A DNA stretch of 33,807 nt from positions 966 to 34,772 of the forward strand of contig JACPTZ010000023.1 of assembly GCA_016192525.1 (NCBI GenBank), read 5' to 3'. Positions 23,081 to 30,997 of the stretch are shown here, piece by piece; the first letter of the stretch is position 1, and every line of letters starts with the position of its first letter. The translations under genes were made by a program, and so were the position numbers. The stretch comes from Planctomycetota bacterium (lineage in GTDB: Bacteria > Planctomycetota > MHYJ01 > JACPTZ01). The notes under the pieces are model-generated. The model was not told the DNA's origin, made no database searches, and saw nothing but the letters and a program-made list of their open reading frames with translations.

Positions 23081-24411
23081 GAGTCCGGACTGCACTCAGC
23101 GCACTACTCTCTCTTGCCGTGACTGGAACGGCGGGATGGTTCATCTACGTGTCTCAATTCCCAAGGGCTGAAAGCGAGGCTGGAGCCAGCAGTGAGGAAG
23201 TGGCACGAAATCGACGAGGCGACGGAGGGTCCGTCCGGGGAGCGCTTGTCGATGTGCCTCGGCCGGCGGACGGCGATGATCTCCCGCAGGATGCGGACGA
23301 GATCGATGTGTGGCTCTCCTACGTGGAACGTGCCCTGCGCGAGAGGTCCGTTCGCACCACCGCGACCGCCGATGAGATACGCGCCCTCGCACGCGTTTGG
23401 CAAGTGGACGAGAGCGACGAAAAGTCCGCGGTCCGCAACGTCTATCTGGGAGTCCTGCGCGACCATCCGGAGTCATGGGTTGGAGGTGTCTCGGCCTCAG
23501 TTGCATTGTATCCTCGCATCGTGGATCATCTCGAGATCGAGGCTCGTGACCCCCGGCTTCTCCAGATGAGACGCCTCCACGAATACCTCCTGAAATTCGA
23601 GAGCCTTGACGCAAGCACAATAGCGCGATTGCTCGGTCATCCACAATCATGCGAGCATCCACTGGGCACCGGAAGGTCGACGCTTGCTTCCAGGTGCGCC
23701 CTGCGTGCTGCGAATGACGTTGCGTGGTGCAAAGACGGTGGGGGCGAATTCGAGTATTGGGTAAATATGCTGGTGTCAGTGCACTCCGGCACCGAGGAGT
23801 CGGTTCAGGGGATCCTCATGTTGACTACATTGCTCGAACGTCGTTTGAAGAAGCCGCTGCTTGAGAATTGGACGACGGACTTTCGGCGTGCGCTGGGCCG
23901 CGATCCAACTCAGGAGGAAGTCTCCAACAAGTTCTGGGTGGGCCTATCGAGGCCAGACATCAGCCTGGCCGTCGCACGGGAGATTAGTCGCTACCCGGAT
24001 GGATTGTCTATGGCACTGGGCCGACTGGCAGCGATCGTCAAAACCTCACCGGATTCAGTCGAAGCAACCGAGGCACGAGATCTTGGTGTGAGGCTGATGC
24101 GCTCTGCCACCGACTGGTCCTCTTGGCTCACTGAATACTCCCTCCGTCCGGCGGAGGCGGCGCCGGATGAGGTCATCGCCTGGCGCGAGTTGTGGCGGGC
24201 GCAGAACCCCCTCCATCCGATCTGGGCCGATTCCCGAGCGGCCGAATCCAAGGAGGCGAGGAAGTTCATCGACACGCTCCTCGCCCAGGCCGACTGGGCC
24301 CCCTGGCTCGCCTCCCACCACCCCGATTGGGGACCGGGGAGTCCTCCCCTACTCGAAACGCTCCTCGCGGCCCGCAAGGCGTGGGTGGCGGAGCAGAGCA
24401 CGCCGCGCTAG
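23074..24411 (+). CDS. Unknown exported or membrane-anchored protein, partner of the Ig/caspase-like gene
   Basis: The protein has 445 residues, starting with a GTG that overlaps the end of the preceding gene by seven bases, so the two are probably co-translated. An N-terminal hydrophobic helix (ALSALLSLAVTGTAGWFIYV) acts as a signal peptide or anchor. The rest is mainly alpha-helical, with no motif I recognise. Two short tryptophan-rich repeats stand out near the C-terminus: DWSSWLTEYS and DWAPWLASHH. Most of the gene is visibly lower in GC than the surrounding core genes, like the end of its upstream partner, but the last 250 bp return to high GC. Given the coupling, it could be a chaperone, inhibitor or anchor for the secreted protein; that is only inference from position. 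Confidence 0.6.
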   Translation: MVRVRTALSALLSLAVTGTAGWFIYVSQFPRAESEAGASSEEVARNRRGDGGSVRGALVDVPRPADGDDLPQDADEIDVWLSYVERALRERSVRTTATADEIRALARVWQVDESDEKSAVRNVYLGVLRDHPESWVGGVSASVALYPRIVDHLEIEARDPRLLQMRRLHEYLLKFESLDASTIARLLGHPQSCEHPLGTGRSTLASRCALRAANDVAWCKDGGGEFEYWVNMLVSVHSGTEESVQGILMLTTLLERRLKKPLLENWTTDFRRALGRDPTQEEVSNKFWVGLSRPDISLAVAREISRYPDGLSMALGRLAAIVKTSPDSVEATEARDLGVRLMRSATDWSSWLTEYSLRPAEAAPDEVIAWRELWRAQNPLHPIWADSRAAESKEARKFIDTLLAQADWAPWLASHHPDWGPGSPPLLETLLAARKAWVAEQSTPR

Positions 24412-24417
24412 CGGGCC

Positions 24418-24461
24418 GTCCAAATTGGACAAGAGGGTGGCACGGGCGGTTCATCCGCCCG
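24418..24461. terminator. Two small inverted repeats after the unknown exported gene
   Basis: GTCCAAATTGGAC (24418-24430) has 6-bp arms around one base, and CGGGCGG-TTCAT-CCGCCCG (24443-24461) forms a 7-bp stem with a 5-base loop. They follow the stop at 24411. No T-run follows the GC hairpin, so a classical intrinsic terminator is not shown; transcript-end or 3' stabilising function is a guess. Confidence 0.3.
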
Positions 24462-24525
24462 CGACCGCACGCCCGGGCACCGGCCGTACGCGCCCCGCGC
24501 CGCCTGCAGAGCCCACTTCCCATAC

Positions 24526-24554
24526 TTGACACTACATACATACGGATGTATGTT
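24526..24554 (+). promoter_or_regulatory. Toxin-antitoxin promoter with internal inverted-repeat operator
   Basis: TTGACA (24526-24531) and TATGTT (24549-24554) are spaced by 17 bp. Almost the whole spacer is a perfect dyad, ACATACAT-ACGG-ATGTATGT (24534-24553). A repressor bound there would block RNA polymerase directly, which is the usual autoregulation of VapBC-type operons. The GTG start of the antitoxin-like gene follows about 37 bases after the predicted transcription start. Confidence 0.65.
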
Positions 24555-24597
24555 AATCAAAGTGCTGGATGACCGTTTCTGACCCCTCGAGGCAAAC

Positions 24598-25014
24598 GTG
24601 AAAGCGACTCCCCATTCCGCTTCTGTCTACGTTCAGCCCGCCGACGTGACGAGTCCGAAGCACCGCTGGACGCTCACGCGCGTCCTTTACGACGGCGGCG
24701 AGGACTCCTGGGCCGCGGCAGAAGGCAAGTGGGATGGCGCCCCGTGCCTGGCGATTCGCTGGAACGGCGGTCCCAGGGGCAGACTCGGAAGTCCTCAATC
24801 TCGTGGACTCCCCACCTGGTTCGTGGTTCCGCGCGAACTCGAGTCGGAATTGCGCGAGTGGATCGCGCGTGGTACGGGATCCGGGAAGGAGGCGGGAGGG
24901 GCGTTGAGAGACGACCTGTTGGCCATTGGCCGCGGATGCGCCGCCTTGCCCACCCTCGACATACGATCGGCCGATGAGATCCTGGGGTACGACCGGAACG
25001 GTCTTCCCGAGTAG
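24598..25014 (+). CDS. Chimeric VapB-like antitoxin: WDG-type N-terminal domain fused to a VapB C-terminal tail
   Basis: The protein has 138 residues, starting at GTG with GAGG a few bases upstream; I saw no better ATG. Residues 23-90 (TLTRVLYDGGEDSWAAAEGKWDG, RWNG, SPQSRGLPTWFVVP) resemble a small uncharacterised protein family that normally stands alone. Residues 104-138, ending CAALPTLDIRSADEILGYD and NGLPE, resemble the C-terminal toxin-binding end of Rv0623/PSK-type VapB antitoxins. The usual VapB N-terminal DNA-binding half is missing. Ten bases separate it from vapC. Either this is a real fused antitoxin or a deletion joined two genes. The intact promoter dyad suggests something still binds there; whether this protein can is unclear. 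Confidence 0.6.
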   Translation: MKATPHSASVYVQPADVTSPKHRWTLTRVLYDGGEDSWAAAEGKWDGAPCLAIRWNGGPRGRLGSPQSRGLPTWFVVPRELESELREWIARGTGSGKEAGGALRDDLLAIGRGCAALPTLDIRSADEILGYDRNGLPE

Positions 25015-25024
25015 GCGCTCCGAT

Positions 25025-25429
25025 ATGATCCTGGACACGTCCGCCCTGCTGGCGATCCTCCTCGCGGAGCCTGATGCCGCGGCGCACGCCGACGCCATCG
25101 AGCACGACCCCAAGCGGTTGCTCTCCTCTGTGTCGTACCTCGAGGCGTCAATTGTCCTTTTCATCCGAAAGGGAAGGCCTGGCCTCGCGAGCCTCGACTC
25201 CCTCATTCGGCGTGCCCGGCTCGAAGTAATTCCCTTCGATGCCGCCCAGGTGGTGCGCGCCCGGGACGCCTACTGGGCCTTCGGAAAGGGACGCCACCCG
25301 GCAGCCCTCAACATGGGCGATTGCTGCGTCTATGCGCTCTCGGCGGCCACCGGCGAGCCGATTCTGTGCAAGGGTACGGATTACGTCCGCACCGACGCCA
25401 AGCGTGTCCCGCTCGAAGAAGGTCCGTGA
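25025..25429 (+). CDS. vapC: VapC-type PIN-domain ribonuclease toxin
   Basis: The protein has 134 residues from the ATG at 25025, the usual VapC length; the frame also opens upstream, but that part overlaps the antitoxin-like gene. The acidic PIN residues are all present: D4 in MILDTSALLAI, E40 in VSYLEASIVL, D99 in NMGDCCVYALS, and D119/D124 in KGTDYVRTDA. These would hold Mg or Mn ions for RNA cleavage. VapC toxins typically cut tRNA or the sarcin-ricin loop of 23S rRNA; the target here is unknown. It is second in a two-gene unit behind the antitoxin-like gene. Confidence 0.9.
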   Translation: MILDTSALLAILLAEPDAAAHADAIEHDPKRLLSSVSYLEASIVLFIRKGRPGLASLDSLIRRARLEVIPFDAAQVVRARDAYWAFGKGRHPAALNMGDCCVYALSAATGEPILCKGTDYVRTDAKRVPLEEGP

Positions 25430-25519
25430 GCGTTCGGACGGGACGCAGGCACGGGCTTGCGAGCAGTCCCCGGGCGCCTCTGCCGATAACAGGGCAGTCC
25501 CCTTGAACGGCCCTGCTCC

Positions 25520-27187
25520 ATGCCCGACCCTCCCTCCTCGTCTCACGCGCCTCCGCGGCCAGGAGGGTCGGACCCCTCCGCCCACGGTCCTTCCGTCCGC
25601 GCCGCCGGTCTCGTGGCGGGCTGCACCCTGCTCTCGCGCGTCCTCGGACTGGTCCGCGAGATCCTCGCCGCCCGGATCTTCGGGCTCGGGTGGATCTGGG
25701 ACGCCTTCGCGATGGCCTTCCAGATCCCGAACCTCTTCCGCCGCCTCTTCGGCGAGGGGGCGCTGAGCGCCGCCTTCGTCCCGGTCTTTGCCGAGCACCT
25801 CCAGACCGGTCGCGAGGCGGAGTCGCGACGCCTGATGGGCGGAGTGCTCGGGGTCCTGGCGGCCGGACTCGGCGCCGTGGCGGCGTTCGGGATCGCCGCC
25901 TCCGTTCTTCTTCCGGGGGTCCTGGCCGGCCGGCTCGATCCGGAGAACGCCCGGTGGTTCGACCTCTTTTTTTCGCTCCTCGCGATCCTTCTTCCGTTCC
26001 TCCCGCTCATCTGCGTGGTCGCGATCCTGACGGCGATCCTGAACGTCCACAAGCACTTCACGATGCCGGCCCTGGCGGCGGCCGTGCTGAACGTCGTCTG
26101 GGTGGCGGCCTTTCTCGTTCTTCCGCACTACCTGCACGGAGACGAGGCGCTGGTGCGCGGGCTGTGCTGGGCGATCGTCCTCGGCGGCGTGCTCGAACTC
26201 CTCATCCAGATTCCGCCGCTCGTCTCGCGGCGGGTCCGGATCGAATGGAACCTCGACTGGCGTCAGCCGGGGATGCGCCAGGTGGGCCGGCTGATGGGCC
26301 CCACGGTCTTCGGGCTGGCGGTCGTGCAGTTCAACCTGCTCCTCGATTCGGTCATCGCGCAGGCCTGCGTCCCCGGCGACGGGGCGGTCTCGGCGCTCTA
26401 CTACGCGAACCGGCTCCTGCAGTTTCCCCTCGCCCTGATCGGCACCGCCATGGGGACGGTCGCTTTTCCGTTTTTCGCCGATCACGCCGCGCGAAAGGAC
26501 GAGCCGGGGCTGGCGCGGGAGGTGACGCGGAGTCTCGGGCTCGTCCTGGCGATCGGTCTTCCGGCGACCGTGGGCCTCGCCGTTCTCGCCGAGCCGATCT
26601 GCGCCCTGCTCTTCCAGGGCGATCGCTTCACCCCGGCCGATTCGACGCGGGCCGGTACGGCCCTCCTCTATTATGCGAGCGGAGTCTGGGCCTTCTGCGG
26701 GCTCCAGATCGTCACGCGGGCCTTCTACGCCCTCCAGGACACCGCTACGCCGATGCGGGTGGGGATGTGGACCGTCGGATTGAACCTGGCGCTGAATCTC
26801 ACGCTTGTGGCGTGGATGCGCGAGGCGGGGATCGCGCTCGGGACGACGATCACCGCGGCGGTCAACCTCTTCCTGCTCGTTCGGCTGCTGCGACGGCGAA
26901 TGCCCTCGTGGCGGCTCGGCCCGATGCGGGTGGGCCTGGCCGGCATGGTGGCCGCCTCATGGGCGATGGGCGCCACCTGCTGGTTCTACATGTCGGTCGT
27001 CACTCCGGCCGTCGCCCGTCAATGGCCCGCACTCTCCCCCGATGGCGTGACGGGCCGCGCCCTGGCGGCCCTGGCCCCGATTGCGCTCGGGGCGGCGGTC
27101 TACTTCCTGTGCGGGGCGATGCTGGGAGTGCGGGAGTTGCAGGAGTTCTGGAGAGGGGTCCGGGGCGGAGGGACGAAGGAAGAGTGA
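25520..27187 (+). CDS. murJ: Lipid II flippase MurJ (MviN family)
   Basis: The protein has 555 residues with about 14 hydrophobic helices. The N-terminal signature is clear: RAAGLVAGCTLLSRVLGLVR followed by EILAARIFGLGWIWDAFAMA, then QIPNLFRRLFGEGALSAAFV. Further family motifs are ALYYANRLLQFPLALIGTAM and FYALQDTATPMRVGMW. MurJ moves undecaprenyl-linked peptidoglycan precursor across the inner membrane during wall synthesis. The hydrophilic first 25 residues are Pro/Ser-rich. It follows vapC by 90 bp, a gap in which I see no other gene, and converges on the minus-strand unit ending at 27217. Confidence 0.93.
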   Translation: MPDPPSSSHAPPRPGGSDPSAHGPSVRAAGLVAGCTLLSRVLGLVREILAARIFGLGWIWDAFAMAFQIPNLFRRLFGEGALSAAFVPVFAEHLQTGREAESRRLMGGVLGVLAAGLGAVAAFGIAASVLLPGVLAGRLDPENARWFDLFFSLLAILLPFLPLICVVAILTAILNVHKHFTMPALAAAVLNVVWVAAFLVLPHYLHGDEALVRGLCWAIVLGGVLELLIQIPPLVSRRVRIEWNLDWRQPGMRQVGRLMGPTVFGLAVVQFNLLLDSVIAQACVPGDGAVSALYYANRLLQFPLALIGTAMGTVAFPFFADHAARKDEPGLAREVTRSLGLVLAIGLPATVGLAVLAEPICALLFQGDRFTPADSTRAGTALLYYASGVWAFCGLQIVTRAFYALQDTATPMRVGMWTVGLNLALNLTLVAWMREAGIALGTTITAAVNLFLLVRLLRRRMPSWRLGPMRVGLAGMVAASWAMGATCWFYMSVVTPAVARQWPALSPDGVTGRALAALAPIALGAAVYFLCGAMLGVRELQEFWRGVRGGGTKEE

Positions 27188-27216
27188 CGGGGGAACCCAT
27201 CCGCGACGCCCTCCCC

Positions 27217-27816
27217 CTACGACGTAAACCAGTACACGATTCTCTCGTGCTCGGGGCCCGGCCCGATGTCCTCCATGAACGGGATCACCCGGGCAAGGAA
27301 GTCCTCGCACCGCTCCCGGCACGGAACCTCCCACGCCACCCGCGTGCAGAAGACCTTGCCGTCGCTCGGCGGCAGGGTGAGAATCTGCTCGTGCGGGACC
27401 AGGACGAAGTTCGCCCCGAAGACGTCGGACTTCCACGACGGCGCCTTCCCGCTCTTCAGGAGCGAAGCATACTCGTCCCGGGTGAGCACTCCCTCCACTG
27501 TCAGGTACTTTCCCCAGTCGTAGCCCTGGAGTTCCTCGAGCGTCAGCCAGGAGTGTCCGCCGGCCTCATCGCCCGCCGAGAGGGAGAGGAGCCGCACCTC
27601 CACGCTCACGTCGTCGGGCAGGCCCCGCGGGACGGTTATCGGTTCGATTCCGGTCGCCCCCGGCGATCCGGTGGGGAAGCCGAGGATTTCGAAGAGGGTG
27701 TAGTTGGGTGTGGCGTAGATCGGCTCGGTGCGGGTGGAGTTCACCTTCCGGGCGCCCACCCAGGGGGAACTCCCGTCCCGACGATGCTCCACGTAGAGGT
27801 GAATGTCGATGGCCAT
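27217..27816 (-). CDS. Conserved protein of unknown function
   Basis: The protein has 199 residues. It begins MAIDIHLYVEHRRDG and contains a NYTLFEILGFP segment, an RGLPDDVSVEV stretch and SWLTLEELQGYDW. This resembles a family of small conserved proteins, found in bacteria and phages, that starts with a DI-x-hydrophobic-x-EYR strand and keeps NY-LF and RGLP-D motifs; no function is known to me. No signal peptide or membrane helix is visible. Its ATG directly abuts the stop of the upstream gene (TAGATG on the minus strand), so the two are translated together. A cysteine pair (CRERCEDF) lies near the C-terminus. Confidence 0.65.
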   Translation of the reverse strand: MAIDIHLYVEHRRDGSSPWVGARKVNSTRTEPIYATPNYTLFEILGFPTGSPGATGIEPITVPRGLPDDVSVEVRLLSLSAGDEAGGHSWLTLEELQGYDWGKYLTVEGVLTRDEYASLLKSGKAPSWKSDVFGANFVLVPHEQILTLPPSDGKVFCTRVAWEVPCRERCEDFLARVIPFMEDIGPGPEHERIVYWFTS

Positions 27817-29061
27817 CTAGCTCTCGGCCACATCCTTGAATTGCGGATCCTGCCAGTAGTCCCGGAAGGCGGCGTCGTTCAGCGCCTCGTCCTTGTATTC
27901 GCCGTCGGCCGCCACCGCCTGCCCGAGGGTGGCGAGCATTTCCTCCCGCCGCTTGAGCGTGGCCAGGACGGCCGCGCGGAGGTAGAGCGCCTCGGGGTCG
28001 TTGGGGGCCGCGGCGAGCGCCTTCCCGGAAGCCTCCAGCGCCTCTTCCAGTCGGCCGAGATGGCGGAGCGACGTCCCCAGGAGGACGAGCCCCGCGGGGT
28101 CGGAGGGGACGACGGCGAGAAAGGCCTGGATCTCGCGGAGGGCGGCGGCGGGGCGGCCGCGACCCGCGTGACGCTGGGCCGCGAGCCAGTGAGCGTGCGC
28201 CCGGAACTCCGCCTGCATCTGCTTCTGCGCCTCGAGGGCTGACTTCTTCAGATCGCGGATCTCCTCCGCCCTCGCCTGCGCCGATTGCGCGATGATCTCC
28301 TTCTCCGCCTTCTGCCGGAGGTCCATGATCATCTCCCGCGCCCAGTGCTGCATTTCGCGCTGCATGATCTCGACGTACCGCGTCTGATCCGCCTGCTCCT
28401 CCTCCGTATTGTTCCGGAGAACGGCGATTCCCTCCTGCCGGGCCGCTTCGATCGCCTGGGTCGCCTGCTTCCGCTCCGCGTCGATCGCCGCCTTGACCTC
28501 CTCCCCCTTGCGGGCCACGCCTTCCATCGTGGTGATGTACTCCTGGACCCGGCGGATGAGCTCTTTCATCTCCTTGATCCGCGAGGAGGCCATGGCGGAG
28601 AAGACGATGGCGAGCATGACGAGGAGGACCATGCAGGCGACGATCCCGAGGTAGGCGACGAGGATCTGGGTCGAGAGCCCCTCGGTGCCGCCGCGGCGGG
28701 TCTGGCGCGGCGCGGCGGCGGCGAGGGTGCCCGACTCCCAGGCGTCGCGCCACGCCCCGGCGTCCTCCCCGAAGTCCTTGCCCGTGATCCGGTGGAGGGC
28801 GCGGGCGAAGGCGGCCTTCGGCGGGGCCTCTTTCTCGTCATCGAGACCCTGGATGAGGGCGGGGACGGCGGCCCAGCGCTGCTGGGCGCCGAGGGTGACC
28901 GCCGCGGCGGCGCGCGTCTCCGCGTCGCGATCGCGAAGGGCAAGGATGGTGGGATCGAGCTCCTCCTCGCTCGCCGCGATGACGTAGGCGTAGAACGAGA
29001 AGACCCCGAGGAAGATGAGGAGGCCGACGATGACCCCGACGAGACGGCGGTCCAGGTCCAT
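27817..29061 (-). CDS. Membrane protein with HEAT-like, coiled-coil and TPR regions
   Basis: The protein has 414 residues. A transmembrane helix at about 8-30 (VGVIVGLLIFLGVFSFYAYV) is followed by a HEAT-like repeat stretch (about 36-110, with LRDRDAETRAAAAVTLG and AVPALIQGLDDE). A second helix spans about 132-155 (ILVAYLGIVACMVLLVMLAI). A long charged coiled coil (about 158-290) leads into TPRs (about 295-385, with LGRLEEALEASGKALAAAPND), ending in DYWQDPQFKD. If both helices span the membrane, the HEAT region is outside and the coiled coil and TPRs are cytoplasmic. The domain order suggests a scaffold. It is the first gene of a two-gene unit with the protein at 27217-27816. Confidence 0.7.
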   Translation of the reverse strand: MDLDRRLVGVIVGLLIFLGVFSFYAYVIAASEEELDPTILALRDRDAETRAAAAVTLGAQQRWAAVPALIQGLDDEKEAPPKAAFARALHRITGKDFGEDAGAWRDAWESGTLAAAAPRQTRRGGTEGLSTQILVAYLGIVACMVLLVMLAIVFSAMASSRIKEMKELIRRVQEYITTMEGVARKGEEVKAAIDAERKQATQAIEAARQEGIAVLRNNTEEEQADQTRYVEIMQREMQHWAREMIMDLRQKAEKEIIAQSAQARAEEIRDLKKSALEAQKQMQAEFRAHAHWLAAQRHAGRGRPAAALREIQAFLAVVPSDPAGLVLLGTSLRHLGRLEEALEASGKALAAAPNDPEALYLRAAVLATLKRREEMLATLGQAVAADGEYKDEALNDAAFRDYWQDPQFKDVAES

Positions 29062-29104
29062 GCGCCGTATGGTAGCGCGGGCCGGGGGGGGGTCGCAAGC
29101 GATT

Positions 29105-29170
29105 CGGAACCGCGAATTGCGCGAATTACGCGAATTCAGGAGGGGCGGAACCGCGAATGACGCGAATTCA
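29105..29170. repeat. Two clusters of 9-bp tandem repeats (GCGAATTNN)
   Basis: The block CGGAACC (29105-29111) is followed by three 9-bp units beginning GCGAATT (29112, 29121, 29130). After a short spacer CGGAACC recurs (29146-29152), followed by two more units (29153 GCGAATGAC and 29162 GCGAATTCA). The whole lies in the 291-bp gap between the HEAT/TPR gene and hutH. I see no gene in the rest of that gap apart from a possible hutH promoter. Confidence 0.7.
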
Positions 29171-29315
29171 AACGGAAAGAACGGAAACTGGCCTCTGGCG
29201 CATTTCGGCGTCTATGGCGGCCCGGGTGACGAAGGAGCCGCCATGACGCCAGGTTCGCCGAGACCAGCAGGACGATGGCGCGGGCTGGCGCATCGGACGG
29301 GACAGGCCCGCATGC

Positions 29316-29344
29316 TTGACGCCTGTCCTCCCCGCGGGGAGAAT
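29316..29344 (+). promoter_or_regulatory. Possible hutH promoter
   Basis: TTGACG (29316-29321), a 17-bp spacer and GAGAAT (29339-29344) precede the ATG at 29353. The start would fall only a few bases before the ATG, implying a leaderless or very short leader. The match is modest. Confidence 0.3.
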
Positions 29345-29352
29345 CGCGGCGC

Positions 29353-30918
29353 ATGTTCATCTCCCTCAGCCTGACCGGGCGAGGTCTCACGCTCGACGAC
29401 GCCGGGGCGATCCTCGGCGCCGACCGTATTCGGCTGCGGATCGCGTCCGCGGCGATGGCCGGGGTCCGGGCGAGCCGGGCCGCTTTGGAGCGGCTGCTCG
29501 CCGAGGGCGCGGTCATCTACGGCGTCAACACCGGCTTCGGCCGGCTCGCCCAGAAACGAGTCGCCCCCGGCGAGATCGCCGCCCTCCAGGTGAATCTCAT
29601 CCGGAGTCACGCCGCCGGCGTTGGGGAGCCGCTCGATCCCGCCGTGGCCCGGCTCGCCTGCGTCCTGCGCTGCAACGCCCTTGTCCAGGGATACTCCGGG
29701 GTCACGCCCGCGCTCGTCTCGACGCTGGCAGCGATGGTGAACGCCGGGGTGGTCCCCGTGATCCCGTCCCAGGGATCGGTGGGGGCGAGCGGCGACCTCG
29801 CCCCGCTGGCGCACCTGGCGCTCGTCCTGATCGGCGACGGGGAGGCGTGGCGGCGGGGCCGGCGGATGCCGGGGGGGCGGGCCCTTCGCAAAGCGGGACT
29901 TCGTCCGTACGCGCTCCAGGCAAAGGAAGGGCTCGCCCTCATCAACGGGACGCAGATCACGACGGCCATCCTGGCCGGGGCGGTGGTGCGGGCGCGGCGA
30001 CTGGCCGCGTTGGCCGATCTCGCCGGCGCGATGTCGCTCGAGGCGCTCCGGGGGTCGGTGAGGCCGTTCGACGCGCGGCTCCACGCCGTGCGGCCGCAGC
30101 CGGGCCAGATCGTCGTGGCGCGCCGGCTCCGTTCGCTGCTGCACGGGAGCCGGATCCTCCCCTCGCACCGCGCCTGCTCGAAGGTGCAGGATGTCTACTC
30201 GCTCCGCTGCATGCCGCAGGTCCATGGAGCGGTGCGGGACGCGCTGGCGTACGTCGAGGGGGCGGTCGAGCGCGAGATGAACTCGGCCACGGATAATCCG
30301 CTGATCTTCGGGGCGCGCGGCGGCGGCGAGGGTGGGGCGCGCCGCGGGAGCGGCGCGGCGGGGGCCCCTCCCGTGGTGATCTCCGGCGGCAACTTCCACG
30401 CCCAGCCCGTGGCCCTCGCGGCCGACTTCCTCGCGATCGCGCTCACCACGCTCGGCGGCATCTCCGAGCGGCGGATCGAGAATCTCGTCAACCCGGACCT
30501 CTCCGGCATGCCCCCCTTCCTCGCCCGGCACGAGGGGCTGAACTCCGGACTCATGATCGCGCAGGTCACCGCCGCGGCGCTCGCTTCCGAAAACAAAACT
30601 CTGGCCCATCCCGCGAGCGCGGATTCCATCCCCACCTCCGCGAACAAGGAGGATTACGTCAGCATGGGGACCGCGGCCGCCCGGAAGTGCGCCCGCGTGG
30701 CGATGCACACGGAGACGATTCTCGCGATCGAACTCCTCTGCGCCGCCCAGGGTCTGGAGTTCGCCCGTCCGCTCCGCTCCGGCCCCGCGGTGGAGGCGGC
30801 CCACGCCGCGATCCGCCGGGTCTCCCCGCCCTTCACGCAGGACCGGCCCGTGGCCCCTGAGATCGAGGCGATTCTCCGGCTCGTCCGGAGCGGGGGGCTC
30901 GATGAACCCGCCCGCTGA
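29353..30918 (+). CDS. hutH: Histidine ammonia-lyase (HAL/PAL family)
   Basis: The protein has 521 residues. The Ala-Ser-Gly triad that cyclises to the MIO cofactor is at 145-147 in GSVGASGDLAPLAH. Y56 in YGVNTGFG and the SH pair in LIRSHAAGVG (H86) match histidine-specific enzymes rather than phenylalanine or tyrosine lyases. NSATDNPL, GGNFHAQPVA and SANKEDYVSMG are further family motifs. It converts histidine to urocanate and ammonia in the cytoplasm. A Gly/Ala/Arg-rich insert (about residues 317-340) breaks the usual NSATDNPL...GGNF spacing, probably as a surface loop. No other hut gene lies in the window, so it may feed a pathway encoded elsewhere. Specificity is inferred from motifs only. 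Confidence 0.9.
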   Translation: MFISLSLTGRGLTLDDAGAILGADRIRLRIASAAMAGVRASRAALERLLAEGAVIYGVNTGFGRLAQKRVAPGEIAALQVNLIRSHAAGVGEPLDPAVARLACVLRCNALVQGYSGVTPALVSTLAAMVNAGVVPVIPSQGSVGASGDLAPLAHLALVLIGDGEAWRRGRRMPGGRALRKAGLRPYALQAKEGLALINGTQITTAILAGAVVRARRLAALADLAGAMSLEALRGSVRPFDARLHAVRPQPGQIVVARRLRSLLHGSRILPSHRACSKVQDVYSLRCMPQVHGAVRDALAYVEGAVEREMNSATDNPLIFGARGGGEGGARRGSGAAGAPPVVISGGNFHAQPVALAADFLAIALTTLGGISERRIENLVNPDLSGMPPFLARHEGLNSGLMIAQVTAAALASENKTLAHPASADSIPTSANKEDYVSMGTAAARKCARVAMHTETILAIELLCAAQGLEFARPLRSGPAVEAAHAAIRRVSPPFTQDRPVAPEIEAILRLVRSGGLDEPAR

Positions 30919-30997
30919 GGCGCTCCCCGAGGCCCGCCGGCCTCGCCCTCCCCGCGCTTTACGTTTTACGTTTTGCGATTCATCCCGTTCTGGTACC

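Noticed and set aside
24926-25024. Upstream extension of vapC
   Set aside because: It overlaps the antitoxin-like gene and adds residues before the conserved MILDTSALL start of PIN toxins.
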